Source of the DNA: an uncultured Myxococcales bacterium
GTDB taxonomy: Bacteria > Myxococcota_A > UBA9042
Assembly (NCBI GenBank): GCA_903919145.1
Contig: CAIXGW010000251.1
Coordinates: 16,224 to 80,223, forward strand
Direction of reading: 5' to 3'
Length of the DNA stretch: 64,000 nt
Part shown: in pieces, positions 18,015-26,734 of the stretch
Numbering within the stretch: position 1 is the first letter of the stretch
Layout: each line of letters starts with the position of its first letter
Translations under genes and position numbers: made by a program
The notes under the pieces: model-generated
The model's database searches: none
What the model saw: only the letters and a program-made list of their open reading frames with translations
What the model was told of the DNA's origin: nothing

Positions 18015-18407
18015 CTACTTCTTGAACAGGGCCTCCAGCTTGGCACGGCTCGCGGCTTCGGCGTCCTGCGAGCTGGTGGCGCCGGGCACGTCCCAGGTCG
18101 GCTTTTTGGGGCCAGCGCCAAACAGCGCTTCTAGCTTGCTCTTGGCGGAGTTGGCCTCGGCGCTGGCGTCTTCGCCAACGACGCGGAACTGAAAGAAGCC
18201 GCAGAAATTGCCGTCTTCGCGGTCGCGGATGAACTCGGCTTTGACTTCGGTGCACTGGTTGTGAACAGAAGGATTCCAGAACCGGCAGTTGCGACACGAG
18301 TGCAGGTTGGCCCCGCAGTTGGGGCAGGTGTCGCGGCGGCCGATCTTGACTTCAAAGACCAGGTCTTCTAGGCACTTGTAGCATTGGTGGCGCAGTTCTT
18401 GGGCCAT
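18015..18407 (-). CDS. Small zinc-ribbon protein
   Basis: 130 residues; ATG 18407 follows CAGGAACGCC. Two metal-binding CxxC pairs lie near the N-terminus (CYKC and CPNC, about 17 residues apart), followed by CRNC and a further Cys (NQC). Together they could build one or two zinc ribbons. The sequence around CRFWNPSVHNQCTE resembles short myxococcal/deltaproteobacterial proteins of unknown function. The C-terminal 60 residues are charged and contain a repeated SKLEALF / AKLEALF segment, possibly a short helix for partner binding. No signal peptide. It lies between the lipoprotein and subtilase genes on the same strand, without obvious functional linkage. Confidence 0.75.
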   Translation of the reverse strand: MAQELRHQCYKCLEDLVFEVKIGRRDTCPNCGANLHSCRNCRFWNPSVHNQCTEVKAEFIRDREDGNFCGFFQFRVVGEDASAEANSAKSKLEALFGAGPKKPTWDVPGATSSQDAEAASRAKLEALFKK

Positions 18408-18472
18408 GGCGTTCCTGCGGGCGGTGGTGGGGTCAAAGAGAAGGGAGGCTCACCAGCCGGCGCGGACGGAAT

Positions 18473-21400
18473 CTACGCTACGCGCCGCCGCCGCTGCAAC
18501 AGCACCGCCGCCAACAGGGCCAGCAGCGCCAGGGTGGCCGAGCTGCGTCCGCTGGGGCTGGCCGTGCAGCCGTCGTCTTCCTTGGCCGGGGCAGCCGTCG
18601 CCGGCTTGGAGGTGTCGGCAGCGCTGGTGGCATCCGCAGCCGCAGTGTCGGCGCTGGCCGTGTCGGCGGTGTCGGCGGTGGGGCCGGCATCGGGGGCAGC
18701 GGCCTCCTTGGCGTAAGGGTTGATCGGATTGTGGTAATTGCTGGTGTTGTGCAGGTCGTGGCCGTGCTGCGGCCACTCGGCCAAGCTGCCCTTCTTCTTG
18801 CCCTGGGTCTTCCAGGCAAACAGCCAGCCATCGCGGGTGCCGGCGGCTACGTCCCAGTTGCCGTCGCCGTCCATGTCGCCCAAGGCCGGCGAAGACAAGA
18901 TCCAGCCCATGGTCATCTTGGGAAAGCCCTTGGGGCTCTGGCCCTGGTAGTTCCAGGCGTGCAGCAAGTAACCCGCTGAGCTGGCAATCACTTCTGGCTT
19001 GTTGTCGGCGTTGATGTCCACGATCGCCGGGTTGGCAAAGAACTGCCAGTCGTCAATGACGCGCGGCCAGCCCTCCAGAGCTTTGCCGGTCTGGCTGTCC
19101 CACGCCGAGACGTGGTGGTCAAAGTTGGCGCGCTTGCCGCCTGAGGCAAAGGTCATGGCGATGTTGAAACCTGCGCCAGACTTGACGAAGTCGATGCCGC
19201 CGGTCGGATCGATGCGGCCAAGCGAGCCCGAGGCAATCAGCAGGTAAGACGGCGAGTCCTTGGAGTCGCTCTTGGCGCCAAAGTTGATGTTGTCAAAGCT
19301 GCTCTTGCACTTGCCAGCGGCCTTGCCCGGGCAGTAGACCTTGCCCTGCCAGTTAAAGAAGGTGCCTGTTGAGCCAATGGTGTCAAAGTTGACTTCCAGC
19401 TTGCCGTCGTAGTCCAGGTCGGCCATCGCCGGGTTGCCGGGCACGCCGGATCCGACGACTGGCAGCACGTAAGCCAAGATTCCGTAAGTGGCCACTGGGA
19501 AGCCAGCGTGGAAGGGGCCGCCAGCGTGCTTGCTGCCGTCGCCGTGCAGGATGTAGCCGCGGCCTTCGTTCTTGGCCTTTTCGCCGCCCAGGACTTCGTT
19601 GGTGCCCACGGCGATGTCGAGCAAGCCGTCGCCGTTGACGTCGCCCACGGACGCGGTGGTCATGATGCGATCGCCCATCTTGCCAGCGACTTCGGGGTCG
19701 CCAACGATGACCGGCCAGCCGGGCTGCGGGGTGCCGTCATGACGCCAGATGTAGACCTGCTGGTCCATGGCCGGGGCGATGATCTCGAGCTTGCCGTCCT
19801 TGTCCAGGTCGGCCAGGGTGGCTGCCGAAAAAATGCCGTCGTCCCACAGGTGGTCCGGATCGGTCTTGATCCCGCGCTCGCGATCGACCTCGACCGGGAA
19901 GCCCTTGACTGGCTTGCCGTCGTGGTGAAAGGCGAGGACGTGACCGTCGTAGGTGGTGACCACGATCTCGACCTTGCCGTCGCCATCCAGATCGCCGATC
20001 GCCGGGGTCGAGATCGAGAACTCCATGTACTCTGGCTTGAAGGTCAAGTTCTTGGCGATGCAGCCGGTCTTGTCGGTCCGGTAGGCACAGGCCTTGCTGA
20101 CATCGCCCGGGCCGGGCTTGAACTCTTTGCGAACCGGCATCTTGACAGGCCAGCCGCTGGCTTCTTTGCCCTCCGCGGTGTAGGCGTGAAAGTAGCCGTC
20201 GCTGGTGTTCTGCAGCAGCTCGTCCTTGCCGTCGCCGTCCAGGTCAAACATCTTGGCCGACGACTCAATGCTGGTGACCGTCTCGATCGGGAAGCCCGGC
20301 AGCAGGTCCGGCTCCTTGTACAGGCCAAACGCCTTGCGGAACTCGTTCTTGACGGTCGTGCCCGCGGCGGTCTTGGCTTCTACGCGCAGCCGCACGGTGA
20401 AGGTGTACTGATCGTGGTCGACCAGCGGGGCGGCGTAGTCGACGGACTTGGCGGTCTCTGCTGCGTCCCACTCGTAGATGTCGCCCTGGATGCCCGGCGT
20501 GGTGCCCTCTTTGAGGGTGGTCCAGCCGCTCTTGGGATCGACCCCCTTGGCCAGCTCAAGCACGTACTTGTACTCGCTGTAGCGGGCCGGCAGACCGTCT
20601 TGGCGCTTGCCGATGTGCCCCTGGATCTTGACCTTGGGCGTGCGCGTCACCTCGATCGGCGCGTACCAGCGCGGCTGAGCAATGTCGACTTCCGGAGGAA
20701 TCTCTTTGTTATCAATCAGGTCAATCGACTTGCGCACGTTGTTGCGGCCATAGCCAAAGTGGTGATCCCAGCCCGGGCCGGACGGAAACTTGGTGGTGTC
20801 GGTCGCGGACTCCGGCACGTCGACGTCATCGACCGAGCCGATCAGGATGCCGCGCACCTCTTCGGCAGAAAGCGGCGGATTCAGACCCACTTTCTTGGCC
20901 ATGGAGTAGATCATGCCCACGTGGCCAGAGGTGACGCCGGTGGCCTCCGAAGAGCAGCCGGTGCCGGGCGAGCTAAGCAGCAGGTTGGCGCCCCAGTTGG
21001 TGCAGTTGTTGAAGTTCAGAAACGTTGTTGAATTCTTGGCGCTTGGGCCGTCGAACACGATGGCGTGGACGTACAGCGTGTGGTTGGTGCTACCGGGCAT
21101 GTTGTGGTGAAAGCTGAGCTCATCGGCGGCCGAGGCGACGACCGCCACGTTGTTGGCGTAGGCGTAGTCCAAGGCGTGCTCGGCGTAGGTGCCGCGGTTG
21201 AGCGAGCCAATGGCCTCTTGAACGATGCTGGCCCCCGAGTCGACGGCGAAAATTACGCCGCCCGCCCAGTCGTTGGCATCGGCCACAAACGAGTCGCCGA
21301 CGCGGATGTTCAAGATCGTGCACTCGGGGCAGATGCCCAGGCCACCGCGGCCGTTGTTGCCTTCCGCGCCGGAATCGCTGGCTTCGCCGGTGCCGTGGCC

Positions 21401-22147
21401 GTAGCGGGTGTCGTCGTAGGGATTGTTGTCATTGCGAAAGAAGTCCCAGCCGCTGATGTCGTCGGTGTAGCCGTTGCCGTCGCCGTCCTTGCCGTCGCTG
21501 AACAATTGGATCAGGTCGCCCGGGTCGAGCAGGCCGTTGGCGTTGGCGTCTTTGACCGCCGGGTCGCAAGGCGTCTTGGGCACCGCAGTGCCGTCTTCCT
21601 TGGCATAGTCGAGCATGTTGAAGATGCCGTTGCCGTCGGCGTCCCAGGGATCGCTGGCTTTGAAGTTGGGTCCACGGCACGCAGCAGCGGGCTCAGGCAG
21701 CTCTTTGCGGTTCAAGAAGTGCTTGTTGACCAGGTCGTCGGCATCCCACTTGATGCCAGAGTCAAGGACCGCAATCACCACGCTGCGATCGCCCGTGGTC
21801 TTCTGCCACCCGCGGTCGGCGTGCATGCCAGCGCCGATCTGCTTTTCGATCTTGCGAAAGCCGGGAAACTGGTCCCACTCGCCAGAGCCGGGCTTGCCAT
21901 CGGGGATGAAGGACCACTGGTTCCAGTCGCCGCCGGTAATCCAGGTCTTGCCCTTGTCGTCGACAGAGCCTTGAGCAAACCCGCCGTCATTGGGCCAGTT
22001 TTCTTTTTGCGACATGTCGGAGTCGAGCGGAGGCGGCCAAACCGCTTGGGCAGCCATCGGCGCCGCCACGGTGATCGAGGTCAGTGCTGCCGCCAACCAA
22101 GTGGAAGGGCGGGAGAGCAGGGGACGCGAGCGACGCGGCAAGGCCAT
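18473..22147 (-). CDS. Secreted S8 (subtilisin-like) peptidase with FG-GAP repeats and MYXO-CTERM-like tail
   Basis: 1,224 residues; ATG 22147 has GAGGA upstream. A signal peptide (residues 1-35) leads into a subtilase domain with Asp129 (AVLDSGI) and His251 (YGHGTGEASD). The serine region is unusual: GCSSEATGVTSGHV (Ser399/Ser400) replaces the normal GTSxAxPH spacing. The position of the oxyanion-hole Asn is Asp342 (VVASAADE). Residues about 640-1140 hold at least six FG-GAP/VCBS-like blades with DxDGDGxxE Ca-binding loops, forming a probable beta-propeller. An Ala/Thr/Asp-rich stalk then leads to GCTASPSG, a hydrophobic helix and QRRRR at the end, the layout of the MYXO-CTERM sorting tail. 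The protein is probably displayed on the surface after tail processing. Whether it is an active protease is open. Confidence 0.85.
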   Translation of the reverse strand: MALPRRSRPLLSRPSTWLAAALTSITVAAPMAAQAVWPPPLDSDMSQKENWPNDGGFAQGSVDDKGKTWITGGDWNQWSFIPDGKPGSGEWDQFPGFRKIEKQIGAGMHADRGWQKTTGDRSVVIAVLDSGIKWDADDLVNKHFLNRKELPEPAAACRGPNFKASDPWDADGNGIFNMLDYAKEDGTAVPKTPCDPAVKDANANGLLDPGDLIQLFSDGKDGDGNGYTDDISGWDFFRNDNNPYDDTRYGHGTGEASDSGAEGNNGRGGLGICPECTILNIRVGDSFVADANDWAGGVIFAVDSGASIVQEAIGSLNRGTYAEHALDYAYANNVAVVASAADELSFHHNMPGSTNHTLYVHAIVFDGPSAKNSTTFLNFNNCTNWGANLLLSSPGTGCSSEATGVTSGHVGMIYSMAKKVGLNPPLSAEEVRGILIGSVDDVDVPESATDTTKFPSGPGWDHHFGYGRNNVRKSIDLIDNKEIPPEVDIAQPRWYAPIEVTRTPKVKIQGHIGKRQDGLPARYSEYKYVLELAKGVDPKSGWTTLKEGTTPGIQGDIYEWDAAETAKSVDYAAPLVDHDQYTFTVRLRVEAKTAAGTTVKNEFRKAFGLYKEPDLLPGFPIETVTSIESSAKMFDLDGDGKDELLQNTSDGYFHAYTAEGKEASGWPVKMPVRKEFKPGPGDVSKACAYRTDKTGCIAKNLTFKPEYMEFSISTPAIGDLDGDGKVEIVVTTYDGHVLAFHHDGKPVKGFPVEVDRERGIKTDPDHLWDDGIFSAATLADLDKDGKLEIIAPAMDQQVYIWRHDGTPQPGWPVIVGDPEVAGKMGDRIMTTASVGDVNGDGLLDIAVGTNEVLGGEKAKNEGRGYILHGDGSKHAGGPFHAGFPVATYGILAYVLPVVGSGVPGNPAMADLDYDGKLEVNFDTIGSTGTFFNWQGKVYCPGKAAGKCKSSFDNINFGAKSDSKDSPSYLLIASGSLGRIDPTGGIDFVKSGAGFNIAMTFASGGKRANFDHHVSAWDSQTGKALEGWPRVIDDWQFFANPAIVDINADNKPEVIASSAGYLLHAWNYQGQSPKGFPKMTMGWILSSPALGDMDGDGNWDVAAGTRDGWLFAWKTQGKKKGSLAEWPQHGHDLHNTSNYHNPINPYAKEAAAPDAGPTADTADTASADTAAADATSAADTSKPATAAPAKEDDGCTASPSGRSSATLALLALLAAVLLQRRRRVA

Positions 22148-22329
22148 GGGATCCTCAAAGCGGCTCGAGCCGCGGGCGATCGGGGGCAGAGGCTAGGGCG
22201 GATGGTGGGCCGCTTCTAGGTCTGCCTGGGGTGGTAGCGCAGCGTGCCCGCGGACGGGCCATCTGGTCTGACGCTGCGCAAGCTACACAACCTGCGCGAC
22301 GCTGAAAAGCGATAATCGCCAACCCAGCC

Positions 22330-24207
22330 TTAGCCGTTGCGCTTGGTGGACGGCGGCCGGAGCACTGGTGCTCGCAAACCCGTGGGAGCTCTGCCAGTTG
22401 GCGGGGGCGGGATGAAGGGACCCTGAGGTGGTGGACTGTGGGACGGTGGACCGTGGGGCGGCGGACCGTGGGGCGGCGGATTGTGAGACGGCGGACTGTG
22501 GGGCGGCGGTGCATCAGCCTGGCGAGGGTCGACGAAGGCTGGGCCATCGGGCAAGGTGGGATCGGTGCGCTCGACCTCCAGGACGCGCCTCGGCAGAGTC
22601 GCCCCATCCAAGTCGCCGGAAGACTGCCAGCGCACCACACCAGGGTGCAGGGTGGCTTTTTCGGGGCGAACACCCTCGACTGCAGCCACCTCGGCCCGCG
22701 GGACCTCGTACACCGTCAGGGCGTGCTCTTTGCCCTTGACGTGCACCGGCGGCAGCAGGCGGGCCGGCACCGAGCGCTGGGTCCCGTCATAGCAGCCCTG
22801 GGTAATGATGATCTCGACCCCAAACTCCTTGGTCAAGTCTTGAACACGGCTGGCGATATTGACCGTGTCGCCAATGACCGTGTACTCCATCTTGCGGTCC
22901 GAGCCGATGTTGCCGGCAATCACCATGCCCGAGTGAATGCCAATGCCGATGCGGATGTGCACCCCGCCCTTTCTGGCCTGGTCTTCGTTGAAGCGATCGA
23001 GCTCCTGCAGCATGCGCTGGGCCGCCCGCACTGCCCGCAAGGGGTCATCGGGTCGCGATAGCGGCGCACCAAAGATCGCCATCACCGCGTCGCCAATGAA
23101 CTTATCGACAATGCCTCCCTCGTCAAACACGATCTCGACCATGCGCTGGAGGTAGTCGTTGAGAAACGCCACCACTTCTTCGGGCTGCATGCGCTCAGAC
23201 GTGCTGGTGAAGCCGCGAATGTCAGAAAACAGGACCGTGGCGTAGACCTTGGCCGACAGCCGCCCGCCATCCTGCAGCTGCAGGGCCCGCTGGACTACGT
23301 CTTTGGGCACATACTTCTGAAAGATCTGGCGGACGTGCCTCTCTGACTCGCGCGAGGCGTTCATGGCGTCGTACAGGCGCGCATTCTCAATGGCGATCGC
23401 CGCCTGGTCGGCAAAGGCCTGCAGCAGGTTGAGCGATTCCTGGCTGAATTCCTGTTCTGAGACCGAGCTATCGACGTAGATGCAGCCCACCACGTCGTCC
23501 TTGACCCGCAGTGGCGCGCACATCAAGGAGCGGATATCCAGACCGGCGATGGTCTGCGACATGGAGGCCAGATCGCTTTGGGCGTCGATGGTCAGCACCG
23601 GCTCGCCCGAGCTCTCCACCGATGCAATGACGCTGCGCGACACCTGTTTTTCGGGGCGCTCAATAGCGTGCCAGTCGCGGCTGCGCGCCACCTTGAATTC
23701 CTGGCCTGGCGAGGTGAACAGGATCAGAAAGCCGCGCTCGGCGTTGGTCAGGCCAATGCCTTTTTCTACCACCAATTCGAGCAGTTGGTGGGTGTCGAGC
23801 ACGCCAGAAACGGCTTTGCTGATGTCGAGCAGTGACTTGAAGTTGCGCAGTCGCCGCGACATCTCCGCTGCGTCAGCACTGCCGGTGCCCGACTGCGGCA
23901 CCGCGGCCCGCAGCTCTTCTGGACCGAGCAGGAACGTCAGGACAGACAGCCCAAGCTGCACTTGATCGCCGTGCTGCAGGCGATGCTCGCTGACGGCCAA
24001 GTTGTTGCAGTAGGTGCCGTTGAAAGAGCCCAGGTCTTTAAGAACCCACTGGGCGCCCACCCTGCGCACTTCGCAGTGGCGCCGCGACAGACTGGGGTCG
24101 TCAAGGTGAACGTCGGTCTCGCGCGACCGCCCAATGACCAGCGGCCGCCCCGGGTCCAGATCGACGGTGCGAATGTCGCCTTCGGTGTTGATGTGGAACG
24201 TAGCCAC
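22330..24207 (-). CDS. FHA-GAF-adenylate/guanylate cyclase
   Basis: 625 residues from GTG 24207. Residues 1-95 form an FHA domain (IGRSRETD, then SLSRRHCEVR and GSFNGTY) that reads phosphothreonine. Residues about 120-275 form a GAF domain. Residues about 310-500 form a class III nucleotide cyclase: LFSDIRGFTSTSERM carries the first metal Asp, KFIGDAVMAIFG the second and the purine-selecting Lys, and YTVIGDTVNIASR the Asp, Asn and Arg for base and transition state. The Lys/Asp pair favours cAMP over cGMP. The last 75 residues are Pro/His-rich, made of PPPHGP-like pentapeptides encoded by 15-bp DNA repeats at about 22440-22510. It probably links a kinase signal to cyclic nucleotide output in the cytoplasm. 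Confidence 0.92.
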   Translation of the reverse strand: MATFHINTEGDIRTVDLDPGRPLVIGRSRETDVHLDDPSLSRRHCEVRRVGAQWVLKDLGSFNGTYCNNLAVSEHRLQHGDQVQLGLSVLTFLLGPEELRAAVPQSGTGSADAAEMSRRLRNFKSLLDISKAVSGVLDTHQLLELVVEKGIGLTNAERGFLILFTSPGQEFKVARSRDWHAIERPEKQVSRSVIASVESSGEPVLTIDAQSDLASMSQTIAGLDIRSLMCAPLRVKDDVVGCIYVDSSVSEQEFSQESLNLLQAFADQAAIAIENARLYDAMNASRESERHVRQIFQKYVPKDVVQRALQLQDGGRLSAKVYATVLFSDIRGFTSTSERMQPEEVVAFLNDYLQRMVEIVFDEGGIVDKFIGDAVMAIFGAPLSRPDDPLRAVRAAQRMLQELDRFNEDQARKGGVHIRIGIGIHSGMVIAGNIGSDRKMEYTVIGDTVNIASRVQDLTKEFGVEIIITQGCYDGTQRSVPARLLPPVHVKGKEHALTVYEVPRAEVAAVEGVRPEKATLHPGVVRWQSSGDLDGATLPRRVLEVERTDPTLPDGPAFVDPRQADAPPPHSPPSHNPPPHGPPPHGPPSHSPPPQGPFIPPPPTGRAPTGLRAPVLRPPSTKRNG

Positions 24208-24480
24208 AGTGGCAGCGCCTCAACTTGGGTTGGCCGCAAGGTGTACCCGAATCCGGCGTGCGGGGCAACCTCTTGGGAAATCTCCGCGTCTCAGCAGACT
24301 TCAAACTCCGGGAGGTGGTCAGAGCCTGTCTGGCACCGCCACACTCCCTGGCGATCCCAGCACGCCAGGGTCGCACGGCTAGCCCTGCAGACGGCGCCAC
24401 CGCTTCGGCGCTGGCGGCAACCCAGCAGACGGCAGCCAGTTTGGCAAGAGCAGGGTTCTTGAGCGGGGCTCAAGCCAGCG

Positions 24481-25008
24481 TCAGCCAGCAGCGGGGTCCT
24501 TGGGCGGAGCCTTGCGCACGCCGCGCTGGTAGTACAGCAACGCCTGGCCGCTAAGCACCGTGTACACCGTCCCGCGCGGACTGCGCAGGGCCAGCGGCTT
24601 GCCCGGCTCTACCTGGATCAGGGTGCCGTGCAGGACGGTCTGCTCTTTGTTCTTGAGCAGGATCTGATCGTAGGCGTCCAGGCCGCGCGGCTCGGCGCCG
24701 GCCTGCCACTCGATCTTGGTGACCTCTGGCGTTTGCACAAAGCGCAGCTCGCCAAAGCGGTGCAGGATGTAGCCGTCCTGGTTCTTGGCGACCACGTCGG
24801 CGATCAGCACTTTGCCGTCGGTAAAGACGATCTTGTCGCCCTTTTCTGGGCAGGTGGGGCAGACCGACGGCATCGGGGTAAAGGGCCGAAAAGCGCTCAA
24901 GCCCAGCCAGGCGGCCGCCAGGGCAACCAAGAGCAGAGCCTTCCTCGGCAGACGAAGGCGGAAATGCTTGGACTGACCGCGGAGGTCAAAGCAGGCCAGT
25001 GCACCCAT
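24481..25008 (-). CDS. Small membrane-anchored protein of unknown function
   Basis: 175 residues; ATG 25008 follows AGGGG. A basic N-terminus is followed by a hydrophobic segment at about residues 23-42 that could be an uncleaved anchor or signal. Just after it comes CPTC, then GDKIVFTDGKVLIADVV. The remainder is predicted beta-rich, with repeats of the form KIVFTDGK, GELRFV and TVLHGTLIQV, reminiscent of small SH3-like or Sm-like barrels that follow a membrane anchor. I do not recognise the family. It is the last gene of a minus-strand block and is divergent from the BolA gene. Confidence 0.65.
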   Translation of the reverse strand: MGALACFDLRGQSKHFRLRLPRKALLLVALAAAWLGLSAFRPFTPMPSVCPTCPEKGDKIVFTDGKVLIADVVAKNQDGYILHRFGELRFVQTPEVTKIEWQAGAEPRGLDAYDQILLKNKEQTVLHGTLIQVEPGKPLALRSPRGTVYTVLSGQALLYYQRGVRKAPPKDPAAG

Positions 25009-25221
25009 AACAACACCCCTTGGCGCAGCGGACGCCGCGGTCCAATCCTAGCACTCTGCCGCCGGTCTGCAACCTCGCTGCGGCGATCGCCCGGCGCCAG
25101 CGGCTCGGTTCCGGCAATACCTGTGGCGCAGCAGGGCATTTGGGCCCACCCCCTTGCGCCGCAGGCAAGGGGCCCTATGCTTGCCGGGCTGAGGCGGGCT
25201 CCAACCGCCCCAAGGACAGAG

Positions 25222-25449
25222 ATGGGCGCGTGGATTCAGGCAACCTTGCAGGCCGCTTTTGACGGTGCGGAAATCACCGTGACCGACACCACCGGTGGCG
25301 GCGACCATTTTGAGGTGGCCATTGCCGCCAAGCAGTTTGCCGGCAAGACGCCGCTGCAGCAGCACCGGATGGTGTACGCGGCACTGGGCGAACAGGTCGG
25401 CTATGAGATTCACGCCCTGGCGCTCAAGACCCGCGTCCTGCAGGCCTGA
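25222..25449 (+). CDS. BolA family protein
   Basis: 75 residues, typical BolA length. ATG 25222 follows AAGGACAG. The fold elements are visible: an N-terminal helix, ITVTDTTGGGDHFEVAI, then QQHRMVYAAL and the C-terminal YEIHALALKT, matching the conserved HRxVxxxL and IHALxxKT signatures. BolA proteins partner with CGFS glutaredoxins to coordinate or pass [2Fe-2S] clusters. The next gene, 153 bp downstream on the same strand, encodes exactly such a glutaredoxin, which supports an iron-sulfur trafficking role. Confidence 0.9.
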   Translation: MGAWIQATLQAAFDGAEITVTDTTGGGDHFEVAIAAKQFAGKTPLQQHRMVYAALGEQVGYEIHALALKTRVLQA

Positions 25450-25602
25450 TCTGGCCGCGGGCACGCCACCGTCGCTGCGCCGCCGGGCCGGACAAGCGGG
25501 GCTGGGGCAGCCGGACCGAAAAGCACTCTTTGCACGCACCTTATTCTAGCGCACCGACCAATTTGCGCACCAACCAGCGCTGACCAGCGCCAAGAGGAAC
25601 CC

Positions 25603-25935
25603 ATGGCCGAACGCGACGTTCAGAAAGAGATCAAGGAACTCGTCACCAGCAAGCCGGTAGTGCTTTTTCTCAAAGGCACGCCGAGCATGCCGATGTGCGG
25701 CTTCTCTGCCCGCACCGTTGAAGCCCTCAAGCGCTGCGAAGTGCCGTTTACGGCGATCAACGTGCTGGCCGACCCAGACATCCGCGAAGGCGTCAAAGAA
25801 TTTGGCCAGTGGCCGACCATTCCGCAGCTGTATGTCGGCGGCGAGCTGCTAGGCGGCTGTGACATCACCATCGAGATGTATGAGAATGGCGAACTGCAGC
25901 CCTTGCTCCAGGCCGCGGTGGCCAAACAGGCCTAG
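25603..25935 (+). CDS. grxD: Grx4-type monothiol glutaredoxin
   Basis: 110 residues, the full length of single-domain monothiol glutaredoxins. ATG 25603 follows AAGAGGAACCC. The active site is CGFS with Cys32 (PSMPMCGFSART). Also present are the Lys before the loop (FLKGTP), the WPTIPQLYV cis-Pro segment and GGCDI, the glutathione-binding GCD motif. It would bind a glutathione-ligated [2Fe-2S] cluster as a homodimer, or as a heterodimer with BolA, in the cytoplasm. It sits directly downstream of the bolA-like gene, the expected genomic pairing. Confidence 0.95.
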   Translation: MAERDVQKEIKELVTSKPVVLFLKGTPSMPMCGFSARTVEALKRCEVPFTAINVLADPDIREGVKEFGQWPTIPQLYVGGELLGGCDITIEMYENGELQPLLQAAVAKQA

Positions 25936-26001
25936 GGTTGCAGACATGGCCCAGCCCCGACTGTCAGTCGCGGCGGGCCCCACGCTGCGAGTACTGCCGG
26001 C

Positions 26002-26628
26002 ATGATCGACCCCTACTTCAGCCTGCCCCGCACCACCCGCCCCTCGGAATGGTTTGAAAAAATCCTGCCGTCCTTGGCCTTGCGCCTGCCGGTCGACGCC
26101 CAAACGCCGTGGGCCGCGGTCCACGTGCTGGGCGCCGGCGGCGGAACGTGGGCGGTGCGCGTCACCGCCGGGCAGCTGCAGGTCCAGCGCGGGCTGCCGG
26201 CCGAAGTGCTGAGCCAATGGTCGATGACGTCTGGCCATTTTCGCGAGGCTCTGGCCGGCGCGTTGCGCGATCGCACGGCCGGGGTGCTGACCAAGCTGGG
26301 CCTGCCACTGGCCTTGCCCGACTTGAGCCGCGCCCCTCTCAACCAGCTGGGCTGGCAAGCCCTGGCGACGGTACAGGGCTCGCTGGCGTTTCAGCTGGCC
26401 GACCGCAAAGTCGCTGACAGCTATCGCTATGTGCTGACCCTGGGCAGCGGTCAAGCCGCCTTTGACAAGGCCGACGCCCAGATCGACGTCGATCTGGACG
26501 ATCTGGCGGCCCTGGCGGCCGCCCGCACCCCGCCCTTGCGCCTGCTGGCCAGCGGCAAGCTGCGGGTCCAGGGCAACAGCGAATTGCCGATGCGGGCTCT
26601 GACGGCCCTGCTGGGCGGCCAGCGCTAA
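26002..26628 (+). CDS. SCP2 sterol-carrier-like protein
   Basis: 208 residues from ATG 26002. No signal peptide. The C-terminal half (VDLDDLAALAAARTPPLRL, then ASGKLRVQGNSELPMRALTALL) matches the end of SCP2-type lipid-binding domains, where GKLKVQGD is followed by a helix that closes the hydrophobic tunnel. The N-terminal half could be a second, more diverged copy (WAVRVTAGQLQVQRG). Such proteins bind acyl-CoA or other lipids. No specific partner is evident: neighbours are the glutaredoxin upstream and the DUF6178-like gene downstream. The family assignment is moderate. Confidence 0.65.
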   Translation: MIDPYFSLPRTTRPSEWFEKILPSLALRLPVDAQTPWAAVHVLGAGGGTWAVRVTAGQLQVQRGLPAEVLSQWSMTSGHFREALAGALRDRTAGVLTKLGLPLALPDLSRAPLNQLGWQALATVQGSLAFQLADRKVADSYRYVLTLGSGQAAFDKADAQIDVDLDDLAALAAARTPPLRLLASGKLRVQGNSELPMRALTALLGGQR

Positions 26629-26734
26629 GCCGCCTCCTTGCGTTGACTCGCCAGCGCCGCGTGCTTACTTATTGGGCTGCGCGGGCGCTTCGGGACACAA
26701 GCCGCAGCGTTTTGCGCCAACGCAAGAGGCCGAC

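Noticed and set aside
19508..21031. A 507-codon plus-strand frame opposite the FG-GAP subtilase
   Set aside because: It is a shadow of the repeated Asp/Gly codons; the minus frame carries the protease and propeller motifs.
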